Source: Novosphingobium sp. SCN 66-18
GTDB lineage: Bacteria > Pseudomonadota > Alphaproteobacteria > Sphingomonadales > Sphingomonadaceae
DNA length: 64,000 nucleotides
Assembly: GCA_001725355.1 (NCBI GenBank)
Contig: MEGD01000021.1
Location: 26,614 to 90,613, forward strand
Direction: 5' to 3'
Shown piece after piece: positions 26,861 to 36,935 of this stretch. The notes below the pieces were generated by a model. It ran no database searches. It was not told where the DNA came from and saw nothing but the letters and a program-made list of their open reading frames with translations. The first letter of the stretch is position 1. Each line of letters begins with the position of its first letter. Position numbers and translations under genes: made by a program.

Positions 26861-27715
26861 TCAGCCCTTGAATACCACGGTCTTGTTGCCGTTCAGCAGC
26901 GCGCGATCCTCCAGGTGCAGGCGCACCGCTTCGGCCAGCACGCGGCGTTCGATGTCGCGGCCCTTGCGCACGAGATCCTCGGGCGTGTCGGCGTGGCTGA
27001 CCGTCTCCACGTCCTGGTGGATGATCGGGCCTTCGTCGAGGTCCGCCGTTACGTAATGCCCGGTGGCGCCGATCATCTTCACCCCGCGCGCGTGCGCCTG
27101 GTGATAGGGCTTGGCGCCCTTGAAGCTGGGCAGGAACGAATGGTGGATGTTGATGCAGCGGCCCGACAGGAACCGCGCCAGATCGTCCGACAGGATCTGC
27201 ATGTAGCGCGCCAGCACCACGAATTCGGCGCCCGTCTCGTTGACGATGCGCTTCACTTCGGCTTCCTGCTGCGGCTTGGTATCGCGCGTGATCGGCAGGT
27301 GGTGATAGGGCACGTCGCCGATCAGCGAGATGTTGAGCGCTTCCTTGGGGTGGTTGCCGATGATCGCCACCACGTCCATCGGCAGTTCGCCCAGCCGCGT
27401 GCGATAGAGCAGATCGCCCAGGCAGTGATCGAACTTCGACACCATCAGGATGGTGCGGCGCTTGGCCGAGGTATCGCGCATGGTCCAGTCCATGGCGAAC
27501 TGCTGCGCAACGGGCGCGAAGGCGGAACGCAGCGCGTCGGCGCCGGCTTCGCCCGGATCGAACACCACGCGCATGAAGAAGCGGCCCGATTCGGTATCGT
27601 CGAACTGCTGCGCTTCCAGGATGTTGGCGCCCGATTCAAACAGGTTGCCGGTGACGCGGGCGACGATGCCCGGCTTGTCCTCGCACGAAAGCGTCAAAAT
27701 CAGCGGTGCACTCAT
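26861..27715 (-). CDS. purU: Formyltetrahydrofolate deformylase
   Basis: Hydrolyses 10-formyl-THF to THF and formate, returning free THF. 284 residues: N-terminal ACT domain ([19 protein letters not shown]) and a formyltransferase-fold catalytic domain with [13 protein letters not shown], the Asn/His/Asp active-site region and [13 protein letters not shown] 27715 with GGGAGAG upstream. Divergent from ligM with 123 nt between starts containing putative operator B. In this setting it probably discharges the C1 load produced by LigM-type demethylation rather than serving purine balance. Confidence 0.9.
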   Translation of the reverse strand: MSAPLILTLSCEDKPGIVARVTGNLFESGANILEAQQFDDTESGRFFMRVVFDPGEAGADALRSAFAPVAQQFAMDWTMRDTSAKRRTILMVSKFDHCLGDLLYRTRLGELPMDVVAIIGNHPKEALNISLIGDVPYHHLPITRDTKPQQEAEVKRIVNETGAEFVVLARYMQILSDDLARFLSGRCINIHHSFLPSFKGAKPYHQAHARGVKMIGATGHYVTADLDEGPIIHQDVETVSHADTPEDLVRKGRDIERRVLAEAVRLHLEDRALLNGNKTVVFKG

Positions 27716-27781
27716 CAAAAGTCTCTCCCGTCTGCGTGGGCCTCATAGGGCGCACGATTTCCGATTGCGAATCTCGTTTGA

Positions 27782-29239
<1,458 letters not shown>

Positions 29240-29317
29240 CCAGATGAAAGCTGGCCCCGCCCGGATCGCCGCAAAGGCGGCCGGGCGGACGGCCTTCTAC
29301 CCGAAGAGGATCCCGCT

Positions 29318-30193
29318 ATGGCAACACCCCTGATCCATCCCAACTGGGACAAGGCGCCCGACGGGATCACCGACGGCTTCAGCCTGGAGATGACCGCGAA
29401 GGACGAGGCTTCGTTGCGCGATGCCGCCCCGCTCATCCCCGCCGAGACGCCGATCGCCGTAACCTTCCTGCCCGGCGAGCACGTGGCCGCCCGTGTGGCC
29501 GCCACGGTTGCCGTGCGCCAACTGGGCTTCGAGCCGATGCCGCACTTCTCGGCGCGGCGCATCCTGTCGGAAGACGATTTCGAAGGCTATCTGAAGGCCG
29601 TGGTCGAACAGGCCGGCGTGGCCCGCTGCTTCATCGTCGCCGGCGACCCTCCCGAGCCGCAAGGCCCCTATTTCGATACCTCCGCGCTGATCGCGACGGG
29701 CGCGTTCGAGCGCGCCGGGATCAAGGCGATCGGCGTGGGCGGGCATCCCGAAGGCCACCCCAACATGACCGTGGCCGAATGCTGGGCCGTGCTGGAAAAG
29801 AAGGTGGCGGAAATCGAGCGGCGCGGCATGGCCCCGCTGATCGTCACCCAGTTCGGCTTCGATCCCGATGCCTTCCTGGCCTGGCTGAAGGAACTGCGCG
29901 CGCGCGGCATCGATGCGCCGGTGCGCATCGGCGTGCCGGGGCCGGCGGGGATCAAGCGCCTGCTTTCCTTCGCCGCGCGCTGCGGCGTGGGCGCTTCCAC
30001 GTCCGTCCTCAAGAAGTACGGCATCTCGGTCACCAACCTGCTCGGCTCGGCCGGGCCGGACAAGCTGGTGAACGCCTTCGCCGAGGGGCTGGGGCCGGAA
30101 CACGGCCGGGTGCGCCTGCACTTCTATCCGTTCGGCGGGCTGGTGAAGACGCTCGAATGGATTCACGATTACAACCGTAAGCACGGGATCTGA
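29318..30193 (+). CDS. metF: Methylenetetrahydrofolate reductase family (MetF-like)
   Basis: 291-residue FAD-dependent TIM-barrel protein. It would oxidise 5-methyl-THF from LigM back to 5,10-methylene-THF, as the MetF beside ligM does in other sphingomonads. The family pattern is visible in PAETPIAVTFLPGEH, GFEPMPHFSARR, FIVAGDPPEPQGPY and IGVGGHPEGHP. AAGAGGA before ATG 29318. It is somewhat divergent from methionine-pathway MetF, consistent with a dedicated catabolic copy. Follows ligM in the same transcript. Confidence 0.85.
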   Translation: MATPLIHPNWDKAPDGITDGFSLEMTAKDEASLRDAAPLIPAETPIAVTFLPGEHVAARVAATVAVRQLGFEPMPHFSARRILSEDDFEGYLKAVVEQAGVARCFIVAGDPPEPQGPYFDTSALIATGAFERAGIKAIGVGGHPEGHPNMTVAECWAVLEKKVAEIERRGMAPLIVTQFGFDPDAFLAWLKELRARGIDAPVRIGVPGPAGIKRLLSFAARCGVGASTSVLKKYGISVTNLLGSAGPDKLVNAFAEGLGPEHGRVRLHFYPFGGLVKTLEWIHDYNRKHGI

Positions 30194-30197
30194 GGCG

Positions 30198-30869
30198 ATG
30201 ACGGACTACGTCCTCGTCCACGGAGCGTGGGGCGGGGGCTGGTCCTACGACCGCCTTGCCGCCGATCTCACCGCCGCCGGCCATCGCGTGCTGGTGGCGC
30301 AACTGGCCGGCCTTGGCACGCGGCGCGACGGCCTCAACCCCGCGATCGACCTGTCGACGCATATCCACGACGTGACCGGGCAGATCGCGGCGGCGGGTTT
30401 CGACCGCTTCGTGCTGGCCGGCCACAGCTATGGCGGGATGGTCATCACCGGCGTGGCGGCGCGGCTGGGCGAGCGGATCGACGCGATCGTCTATATCGAC
30501 GCGTTCCTGCCCGAAAACGGCCAGTCGCTGTGGGACATCACCGGCGAATGGGAACACCGCCGGTATATCGATGGCCAGCGCGACCGCCCCGGCCTGGTCC
30601 TGCCGCTGCCCGGCGGGCGCGACAACCCGCGGCTGGGCCGTCATCCGCTGCTGACGCTGCTGGAGCCGGTGCGCTTCACCGGCGAGGAAGCGAAAGTCCG
30701 GCGGCGCATCTATGTTTTCGCGGCGGGCTGGTCACCCACCCCCTTCACGCGCTTTCGCGATCGGGTGAAGGCCGATCCGGGCTGGGAATACCACGAGGCC
30801 GATGCCGGTCATGACGTGATGGCCGACCAGCCCGGGCAATTGCTGGGGATCATGCTGGGGTGCGGGTGA
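30198..30869 (+). CDS. Alpha/beta hydrolase
   Basis: 223-residue alpha/beta hydrolase: oxyanion motif VHGAWGGGW, nucleophile elbow GHSYGG, and a histidine in DAGHDVM near the end. The acid residue is less clear. Only 4 nt after metF, so it belongs to the ligM-metF unit. Substrate unknown; an ester or lactone of the aromatic pathway is a fair guess. Confidence 0.8.
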   Translation: MTDYVLVHGAWGGGWSYDRLAADLTAAGHRVLVAQLAGLGTRRDGLNPAIDLSTHIHDVTGQIAAAGFDRFVLAGHSYGGMVITGVAARLGERIDAIVYIDAFLPENGQSLWDITGEWEHRRYIDGQRDRPGLVLPLPGGRDNPRLGRHPLLTLLEPVRFTGEEAKVRRRIYVFAAGWSPTPFTRFRDRVKADPGWEYHEADAGHDVMADQPGQLLGIMLGCG

Positions 30870-30875
30870 CGAGGG

Positions 30876-31012
30876 GGAGTGCCCCCTCTCTCTCTCTCCC
30901 CCCCTTGGGGGAGAGATACGCAGGCTTGGTCGCGCAGCGACCTAGCCGGAGTTGAGAGGGGCTGCTGGGCGCATTGCCCCTCTCCCAACCCTCTCCCCTG
31001 GAGGGGAGAGGG
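30876..31012. repeat. Intergenic palindromic repeats, family R2 (two hairpins)
   Basis: CTCTCCCCC (30895-30903) pairs with 30907-30915, and CCCTCTCCCC (30989-30998) pairs with GGGGAGAGGG (31003-31012). The spacer holds CCTAGCCGGAGTTGAGAGGGG. It lies between two convergent genes and may also stop transcription from both sides. Further copies are at 61149-61265. Confidence 0.85.
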
Positions 31013-31021
31013 CCATTTGTT

Positions 31022-31942
31022 TCAGAAATCGGCGGCGCGCGATTTGCGCCGGACTTCGGCGAAGGCATCGTGGCGGAACTTCTCGAAGGCCACGCGCTGG
31101 TCGAAGCCGGGGTCCTTCGGATAGTCCTGATATTCGGCGATGATCTCGTCGAAGATGGTGCGCAGCTCTTCCTTGTGATCGGGGTGCGAGAAGATGTGCA
31201 GGCGGTTGTGGCGCATCGCGTCGATCACCCGCGCGCCGATCACGTCGGGCTCCATGCCGAATTCGTGGACCCCGGCGAGGCGCTCCACCGCCGCCTGGTC
31301 CACCGCCTTCATCTGGCCTTTCAGCGCATCGGGGCGGATATCGTCGCTGGCGTAGATGTAGCTCTTCACCAGGCCCGGGCAGAGCACCGACACGCCGATC
31401 CCGTATTGCAGCAGCGAATAGTGCAGCGATTCGGACAGGCCGCGCACCGCGAACTTGGTGGTGTTGTAGATGCCCGGCGTGCCCGCCGCGAGGAACGCGG
31501 CCATCGAGGCGGTGTTGACGACATGGCCGCCCTTCTGCTCGCCCGCCTTCACCCGTTCGACCATGCGCGGCACGAAGGTCATCACGCCGTTGATCACGCC
31601 GTGCAGGTTCACGCCCAGCAGCCAGTCCCAATCGTCGAACGAGCTTTCCTCGATCGGCTGGAACAGGTTCACGCCGGCGTTGTTGCACAGGATCGAAACC
31701 GGCCCCATTTCCGCCTCGACGCGGTCGGCCGCCTCGCGGAAGCCTTCACGGCTGGCGACGTCGAGCTGCACGCCCATCACCTCGCGGTTGTCCAGCGCGG
31801 CCAGCGCCTTGTCGATCGAATCCTGGCGAATGTCGGCAATGGCGACCTTGCAGCCTTCGCCCAGCAACTGGCGCACGAGGCCGATGCCGACGCCGTTGGC
31901 GCCGCCGGTGACGAAGGCGGTACGGCCTGCGAAATCCTTCAT
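31022..31942 (-). CDS. Short-chain dehydrogenase, LigD-like Calpha-dehydrogenase family
   Basis: 306 residues, longer than a classical SDR because of a C-terminal extension, like LigD/LigL/LigN, which oxidise the Calpha-alcohol of lignin dimers with NAD. Cofactor motif TGGANGVG, NNAG, catalytic YNTTK. The segment DWDWLLGVNLHGVINGVMTFVPRM resembles LigD strongly (shown in part). ATG 31942; its ribosome site GGAGGGG (31949-31955) is supplied by an R3 repeat arm. It is followed on the same strand upstream by a paralogue at 32064. Confidence 0.8.
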   Translation of the reverse strand: MKDFAGRTAFVTGGANGVGIGLVRQLLGEGCKVAIADIRQDSIDKALAALDNREVMGVQLDVASREGFREAADRVEAEMGPVSILCNNAGVNLFQPIEESSFDDWDWLLGVNLHGVINGVMTFVPRMVERVKAGEQKGGHVVNTASMAAFLAAGTPGIYNTTKFAVRGLSESLHYSLLQYGIGVSVLCPGLVKSYIYASDDIRPDALKGQMKAVDQAAVERLAGVHEFGMEPDVIGARVIDAMRHNRLHIFSHPDHKEELRTIFDEIIAEYQDYPKDPGFDQRVAFEKFRHDAFAEVRRKSRAADF

Positions 31943-31948
31943 ATGTCT

Positions 31949-31980
31949 CCCCTCCGGTTTGCGGGAGGGGCCGGGGGTGG
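31949..31980. repeat. Palindromic repeat, family R3 copy 1
   Basis: CCCCTCC (31949-31955) and GGAGGGG (31964-31970) form an imperfect hairpin, followed by CCGGGGGTGG. On the minus strand the GGAGGGG arm sits six nt before the SDR start and serves as its Shine-Dalgarno sequence. Confidence 0.75.
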
Positions 31981-32033
31981 GCCTCTCCCTGAAATGATGT
32001 GCGTGGGATGCGCGTAGGGTTGGCCACCCCAAA

Positions 32034-32055
32034 CCCCTCCCGCCAGCGGGAGGGG
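32034..32055 (-). terminator. R3-family hairpin after the LigD-like SDR at 32064
   Basis: CCCCTCCCGC (32034-32043) pairs with GCGGGAGGGG (32046-32055). On the minus strand it follows the stop of the upstream SDR by 8 nt and is followed by TTT, so it could act as a weak terminator. The sequence is shared with the R3 repeat at 56036-56057. Confidence 0.55.
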
Positions 32056-32063
32056 CTTTATGC

Positions 32064-32978
32064 TCAGGCGCCGGCGCGCAGCCGGTTCTGCCGCTCGATC
32101 TCGGCGGTGATCGCCGGGTTGCGGAACAGCATGGCGAAGGTTTCCTTGTATTCGGGATTTTCCGGAAGGTGGGTCTGCACCGCCGCCGTGGTCGCTTCGC
32201 CGCGTTCGCGCACGCCGACCAGGAACTCGCTGTGGGTGAGGATGTAGAGCTCGTCGTTGAGAATGCCGCGCAGCACGCGTTCGCCCACCTCCTCCTTGGT
32301 CTGGTAGAGGTGCATGAAGTTGCCGCCGGCCGCGCGGCGCTTGTCCGCCTCGGCATAGCCGGTTTCGGCAAGGTCGGCGGGGCGGGTCTTGCCGGCGTCG
32401 GCGATGTTGGACTGGACCGCGCCGGGGCAGAAGGCCGAACAGATCACGCCGCGCGGCTCCAGTTCGGGGCGCATGCATTCCATCATCGCGGTGACGGCGG
32501 CCTTGCCCGTCGAATAGATCGTGGTCCCGCCCACCGGCACCAGCGCCGACATCGAGGCAGTGTTGACGATGTGCCCGCCTTCGCCATGCGCCAGGATGCG
32601 CGGCAGGATGGTGACCACGCCGTTGATCGTGCCGCCCAGGTTGACGTTCATCACCCAGTCCCAGTCGGCGAAGGTGGCAAGGTCGGTGGGGCCGACCACG
32701 GCCACGCCGGCGTTGTTGCACAGGATGTGGATCTTGCCGAACTTCGCTTCGGCGGCGTCGGCGGCGGCGGCAAAATCCGCGCGATCGGTTACGTCGAGCT
32801 TCACCGCCAGCACGCGATCACCGCCCGCGAGTTCCGCCACGGCCGAATCGAGATGGTCCTGGCGGATGTCGGCGATGGTCACGTTCATCCCCGCGCCCAG
32901 CAGCGCCTTGGCGATGCCGAGGCCGATGCCGCTGGCCCCGCCCGTGATGAAAGCCGTCTTGCCCGGAAGATTCTGCAT
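32064..32978 (-). CDS. Short-chain dehydrogenase, LigD-like Calpha-dehydrogenase family
   Basis: 304-residue SDR with the same extended architecture as the protein at 31022: TGGASGIG cofactor loop, NNAG, catalytic YSTGK, and DWDWVMNVNLGGTINGVVTILPRI in the LigD-characteristic position (shown in part). The C-terminal tail ENPEYKETFAMLF is typical of this branch. ATG 32978 after GAGAGGCAAGG. Divergent from an MFS gene, with putative operator C between them (119 nt upstream of this start). Two paralogues side by side suggest action on opposite stereoisomers. Confidence 0.8.
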   Translation of the reverse strand: MQNLPGKTAFITGGASGIGLGIAKALLGAGMNVTIADIRQDHLDSAVAELAGGDRVLAVKLDVTDRADFAAAADAAEAKFGKIHILCNNAGVAVVGPTDLATFADWDWVMNVNLGGTINGVVTILPRILAHGEGGHIVNTASMSALVPVGGTTIYSTGKAAVTAMMECMRPELEPRGVICSAFCPGAVQSNIADAGKTRPADLAETGYAEADKRRAAGGNFMHLYQTKEEVGERVLRGILNDELYILTHSEFLVGVRERGEATTAAVQTHLPENPEYKETFAMLFRNPAITAEIERQNRLRAGA

Positions 32979-33097
32979 CCTTGCCTCTCTCCATGCTGCG
33001 CCGCCCGTCCGGTTGCCATGCTCCGTTCCAGCGGTGGAGCGAGGTGCCGGGGCCATGCGACCATTCGTTATCGTCTTTTCTATTCACCAGCGCGAGA

Positions 33098-33116
33098 TTG
33101 TATGCAAGACTAACAA
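33098..33116. promoter_or_regulatory. Putative operator site C between LigD-like SDR and MFS transporter
   Basis: TTGTATG-CAAGA-CTAACAA: the left arm equals that of site B, the right arm equals that of site A. It lies 54 nt before the MFS start. Confidence 0.7.
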
Positions 33117-33170
33117 TTATCCGGTGCGAAAAACAGGTCGGAGAATCGACAGGCCGGGAGAGGAGAGCAG

Positions 33171-34607
33171 ATGGCGGGTGCAGCATCCCCGGCAATGGCC
33201 GGTGCGGCGGAAGTATCTGAAAATACGCCGGAAGGCGGCGGTGCGGGCGCATCCGGCGACCGGCGCTGGCCGTCGGCCGCTTCGGCCTATTTCGCCTTGT
33301 TCGCGATCATCGCCGCCACGTTCCTGAACTTCTTCGACCAGACCGTGTTCGGGATGCTGGCGCAGCGGATCAAGGTCGATTTCGGGCTGACCGACGAACA
33401 GCTCGGCTTTCTGGGCGGGCCGGCCAGCGTGATCTTCTTCGTGTTCGTGGGCATTCCGCTGGCCCGGCTGGCGGACATCTATCCGCGCAAGCTGGTGCTG
33501 GCCGGCGGCATGGCGGCGACCGGCGTGATCATGGGGCTGGGCGGCATCGCGCAGGGATTCGGCCAGTTCATCGGCAGCCGCATGTTCCTGGGCGCGGGCG
33601 GTTCGGCGCACGCGCCGGCGGCCTATTCGATGATCGCGGACTATTTCCCGCCGAAGAAGATCACCCGCGCCTTCGCGCTGCTGCAGCTGGGCTTCATCGG
33701 CGGGACGACCGCAGGCGTGCTGGTCGGCGGCAAGCTGATCGTCGCGCTGGCGGGCTGGAGCGAGGCGCACGTGCTGGGGCTGCGCGTGCACAGCTGGCAG
33801 CTGATCCTGGTGGGACAGGCGGTGCTAGGGCTGCTGGCCGCCGGGCTGCTGCTGCTGGTGAAGGAGCCGCCGCGCCTCGTTCTTGCGCCGGCGGAAGGGC
33901 GCGTGCCGGTGCCGGAGCGGCAGGGGCTGGGCCGGCGCGTGCTGGCCTTCACCGGGCTGGACGCGGCCCGGGCGATCCATGCGCGCGGGCGGGTCTATTA
34001 CCCGCTGTTCGGCGGGCTGGCGCTGAGCGCGATCGAAACGTTCGGCCTGATGTTCTGGCGCGTGCCCTTCATGATCCGCACTTATGGCTGGGGCGAGGGG
34101 CGGATCGGCTTGGTCATGGCGCCGATGCTGCTGGTCTCGCAGCTGGCCGGCGTATTCCTGGGCGGGGTGTTCGTGGAATGGATGGCCAAGCGCCACGCCG
34201 ATGCCAACGTGCGCTGCGCGGCGATCCTGTTCGCGCTCGTCACGATCTGCTCGATCACCGCGCCGCTGATGCCCACGGGCGAGATGGCGCTGGCGGTGTT
34301 CGCGCTGAGCGGGGTGTTCGGTCTGGCCGGCGCGGTGCCGCAGAACGCCGCGATCCAGCGCATCGCCCCCAACGAGATGCGCGGGCAGGTGACCGCGATC
34401 TACCTGTTCATGTTCACCTTCTTCGGCGCGCTCGGCAGCTTCGTGGTGGGCGTGGTCGCGCAGCGGATCGTGGGGGTGGAGGCGGACCTGTGGAAGGCGC
34501 TGGTCATCACCGCCGGCACGCTGCTGCCGATCGCCACGCTGTGCATGGTGCTGGCCATCCGCCCCTATCGCGCCGAAGTGGCGCGGCTGGAGGCGGAAGG
34601 TCGTTGA
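33171..34607 (+). CDS. MFS transporter
   Basis: 478-residue inner-membrane transporter with roughly a dozen hydrophobic segments and a 35-residue Ala/Gly-rich cytoplasmic N-terminal tail. Family motifs include FLNFFDQTVFGMLAQ in helix 1 and GIPLARLADIYPRKLVL (motif A, loop 2-3). AGGAGAG before ATG 33171. Divergent from a LigD-like SDR and directly upstream of the NTF2-like gene; operator C in its promoter. Probable uptake of an aromatic compound; substrate unknown. Confidence 0.85.
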   Translation: MAGAASPAMAGAAEVSENTPEGGGAGASGDRRWPSAASAYFALFAIIAATFLNFFDQTVFGMLAQRIKVDFGLTDEQLGFLGGPASVIFFVFVGIPLARLADIYPRKLVLAGGMAATGVIMGLGGIAQGFGQFIGSRMFLGAGGSAHAPAAYSMIADYFPPKKITRAFALLQLGFIGGTTAGVLVGGKLIVALAGWSEAHVLGLRVHSWQLILVGQAVLGLLAAGLLLLVKEPPRLVLAPAEGRVPVPERQGLGRRVLAFTGLDAARAIHARGRVYYPLFGGLALSAIETFGLMFWRVPFMIRTYGWGEGRIGLVMAPMLLVSQLAGVFLGGVFVEWMAKRHADANVRCAAILFALVTICSITAPLMPTGEMALAVFALSGVFGLAGAVPQNAAIQRIAPNEMRGQVTAIYLFMFTFFGALGSFVVGVVAQRIVGVEADLWKALVITAGTLLPIATLCMVLAIRPYRAEVARLEAEGR

Positions 34608-34630
34608 CAGTTCAATGAAGTTGCCGCAGT

Positions 34631-34649
34631 TTGTTTGCAACACGTACAA
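34631..34649. promoter_or_regulatory. Putative operator site D upstream of the NTF2-like gene
   Basis: TTGTTTG-CAACA-CGTACAA, 17 nt before the ATG and just ahead of the ribosome site GGGAGAG. Its position between the MFS stop (34607) and the next start argues for an extra promoter here. Confidence 0.7.
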
Positions 34650-34666
34650 TCCGGGAGAGTTTCCAG

Positions 34667-35407
34667 ATGTCCGATTCCGATCGTATCGCCGCGCTTGAAG
34701 CGCAGGTTGCCGAACTCGGCCGCCGCCTGACCGTGCGCGAGGACGAGCTTGATATCCGCAAGCTCCAGCACCTCTACGGCTACCTCATCGACAAGTGCCT
34801 CTACAACGAGACGGCCGACCTGTTCACCGACGATGGCGAAGTGCGCTTCTTCGGCGGTATCTGGAAAGGCAAGGAAGGCGTGCGCCGCCTCTATGTCGAA
34901 CGGTTCCAGAAGCGCTTCACCTATGGCAACAACGGCCCGATCGATGGCTTCCTGCTGGAACACCCGCAGTTGCAGGACATCATCACGGTGCAGCCAGACG
35001 GCGTGACCGCGCTGGCCCGCGCGCGCTCGATGATGCAGGCGGGGCGCCACAAGGACTACGAAGGCGACCAGCCCTGGCTCAAGAGCCGCCAGTGGTGGGA
35101 AGGTGGCATCTACGAGAACACCTACAAGAAGGTGGACGGCACCTGGCGCATCCACATCCTGAACTACATGCCGATCTGGCACGCCGATTTCGAAACCGGC
35201 TGGGCCAACACCCGCCCCGAATACGTGCCGTTCCCGAAGGAAACCCATCCGACCGATCCGACCGGGCCGGACGAACTGATCGAGGGCCACTGGCTGTGGC
35301 CGACCCACAAGCTGACGCCGTTCCATTTCCCCCACCCGGTAACGGGCGAGGAAATCGTGGCGCAGCGCTGGGAAGGCGATGAAGCCCGCGAAAAGGCGAA
35401 AGGCTGA
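34667..35407 (+). CDS. NTF2-like (SnoaL) protein, possible diarylpropane gamma-formaldehyde lyase (LdpA-like)
   Basis: 246-residue protein: an N-terminal helix with heptad character (SDRIAALEAQVAELGRRLTVRE) and a SnoaL/NTF2 cone domain (IRKLQHLYGYLIDKC, ADLFTDDGEVRFFGG, GTWRIHILNYMPIWHADF). Sphingomonad LdpA, an NTF2-superfamily lyase, removes the gamma carbon of 1,2-diarylpropane-1,3-diols as formaldehyde to give lignostilbenes. Size, family and the presence of a lignostilbene dioxygenase under a similar operator make this a reasonable candidate. The function is inferred; other NTF2-like dehydratases or isomerases remain possible. ATG 34667; next gene 4 nt downstream. Confidence 0.65.
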   Translation: MSDSDRIAALEAQVAELGRRLTVREDELDIRKLQHLYGYLIDKCLYNETADLFTDDGEVRFFGGIWKGKEGVRRLYVERFQKRFTYGNNGPIDGFLLEHPQLQDIITVQPDGVTALARARSMMQAGRHKDYEGDQPWLKSRQWWEGGIYENTYKKVDGTWRIHILNYMPIWHADFETGWANTRPEYVPFPKETHPTDPTGPDELIEGHWLWPTHKLTPFHFPHPVTGEEIVAQRWEGDEAREKAKG

Positions 35408-35411
35408 TCCG

Positions 35412-36842
35412 ATGACGGCCTATCCTGCCCTCCACATGGTGATCGATGGCGAGCGCGTGGCCGGCGGCGGGCGCCGCACGCACGCGGTCGTCAATCCCGC
35501 GACCGGCGAGACCATCGGCGAACTGCCGCTGGCCGAGCCGGCCGATCTCGACCGCGCGCTGGAAACCGCGCGCAAGGGGTTCCGCATCTGGCGCGATTCG
35601 ACGCCGCAGCAGCGCGCGGCGGTGCTGCAGGGCGCGGCGCGGCTCATGCTGGAGCGGCAGGACGACCTGGCCCGCATCGCCACGCTGGAAGAGGGCAAGA
35701 CGCTGCCCGAGGCCCGCATCGAAGTGATGATGAACGTGGGGCTGTTCAACTTCTACGCGGGCGAGGTGTTCCGGCTCTATGGCCGCACGCTGGTGCGCCC
35801 GGCGGGCATGCGCTCCACGGTCACGCACGAGCCGGTCGGCCCGGTCGCCGCCTTCGCCCCGTGGAACTTCCCGCTGGGCAATCCGGGGCGCAAGCTGGGC
35901 GCGCCGATCGCGGCGGGCTGTTCGGTGATCCTCAAGGCGGCGGAAGAGACGCCGGCCTCGGCGCTGGGCGTGCTGCAATGCCTGCTCGACGCGGGATTGC
36001 CCAAGGAAGTGGCGCAGGCCGTGTTCGGCGTGCCCGACGAGGTCAGCCGGCACCTGCTGGCCAGCCCGGTGATCCGCAAGCTGAGCTTCACCGGATCGAC
36101 CGTGGTGGGCAAGCACCTGAGCAAGCTGGCGGCTGACAACTGCATTCGCACCACGATGGAACTGGGCGGCCACGGCCCGGTGCTGGTGTTCGGCGATGCC
36201 GACATCGACCGCGCGCTCGATACCATGGTAACCTCGAAATACCGCAACGCCGGGCAGGTCTGTGTCAGCCCCACGCGCTTCATCGTCGAGGAAAACGTGT
36301 TCGACCGCTTCCGCGATGGCTTTGTCGAGCGGGTCAAGGCGATCCGCGTCGGCAACGGGCTGGAGGATGGCGTGCAAATGGGGCCGATGGCCAACGCGCG
36401 CCGGCCCGAGGCGATGGAGCGCCTGATCGGCGATGCCACGGCGCGCGGCGCGAAGCTGCTGGCCGGGGGCGAGCGCGTGGGCAACGCCGGGTTCTTCTAT
36501 GCGCCGTCGGTCCTGTCCGAAATCCCGCTCGATGCCGCGGTTCTCAACGAGGAACCGTTTGGCCCGGTGGCGCTGCTCAACCCGTTCCGGGGCGAGGAGG
36601 CCATGATCGAGGAGGCGAACCGCCTGCCCTATGGCCTGGCCGCCTATGCCTGGACGCAGGACGGCAAGCGCCAGCAGCGCTTGGCGCGTGAGATCGAAAG
36701 CGGCATGGTGGGCATCAACACGACCATGATCGGCGGCGCCGACGCGCCGTTCGGCGGGGTCAAGTGGTCGGGCCACGGGGCGGAGGACGGCCCGGAAGGT
36801 GTGATGGCCTGCATGGTCACCAAGGCGGTCCACGAAGGCTGA
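35412..36842 (+). CDS. NAD(P)-dependent aldehyde dehydrogenase
   Basis: 476 residues. Catalytic Cys284 in NAGQVCVSPTRF, general base Glu250 in MELGGHGPVLVF, Asn152 in PWNFP, cofactor loop SFTGSTVVG. In context it would oxidise an aromatic aldehyde such as vanillin, the expected lignostilbene cleavage product, to vanillate; succinate-semialdehyde-type substrates are the usual alternative for this branch. ATG 35412, four nt after the NTF2-like gene, so co-transcribed. Confidence 0.85.
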   Translation: MTAYPALHMVIDGERVAGGGRRTHAVVNPATGETIGELPLAEPADLDRALETARKGFRIWRDSTPQQRAAVLQGAARLMLERQDDLARIATLEEGKTLPEARIEVMMNVGLFNFYAGEVFRLYGRTLVRPAGMRSTVTHEPVGPVAAFAPWNFPLGNPGRKLGAPIAAGCSVILKAAEETPASALGVLQCLLDAGLPKEVAQAVFGVPDEVSRHLLASPVIRKLSFTGSTVVGKHLSKLAADNCIRTTMELGGHGPVLVFGDADIDRALDTMVTSKYRNAGQVCVSPTRFIVEENVFDRFRDGFVERVKAIRVGNGLEDGVQMGPMANARRPEAMERLIGDATARGAKLLAGGERVGNAGFFYAPSVLSEIPLDAAVLNEEPFGPVALLNPFRGEEAMIEEANRLPYGLAAYAWTQDGKRQQRLAREIESGMVGINTTMIGGADAPFGGVKWSGHGAEDGPEGVMACMVTKAVHEG

Positions 36843-36935
36843 CCGGGCAGCGCAACGTCATGGCCGGGCAATCCTTGGGAAACTTGAGCGACCTAGCTGA
36901 GCGGACCGTTTTCCGGTTCCCTCAGCGAGAATGCC

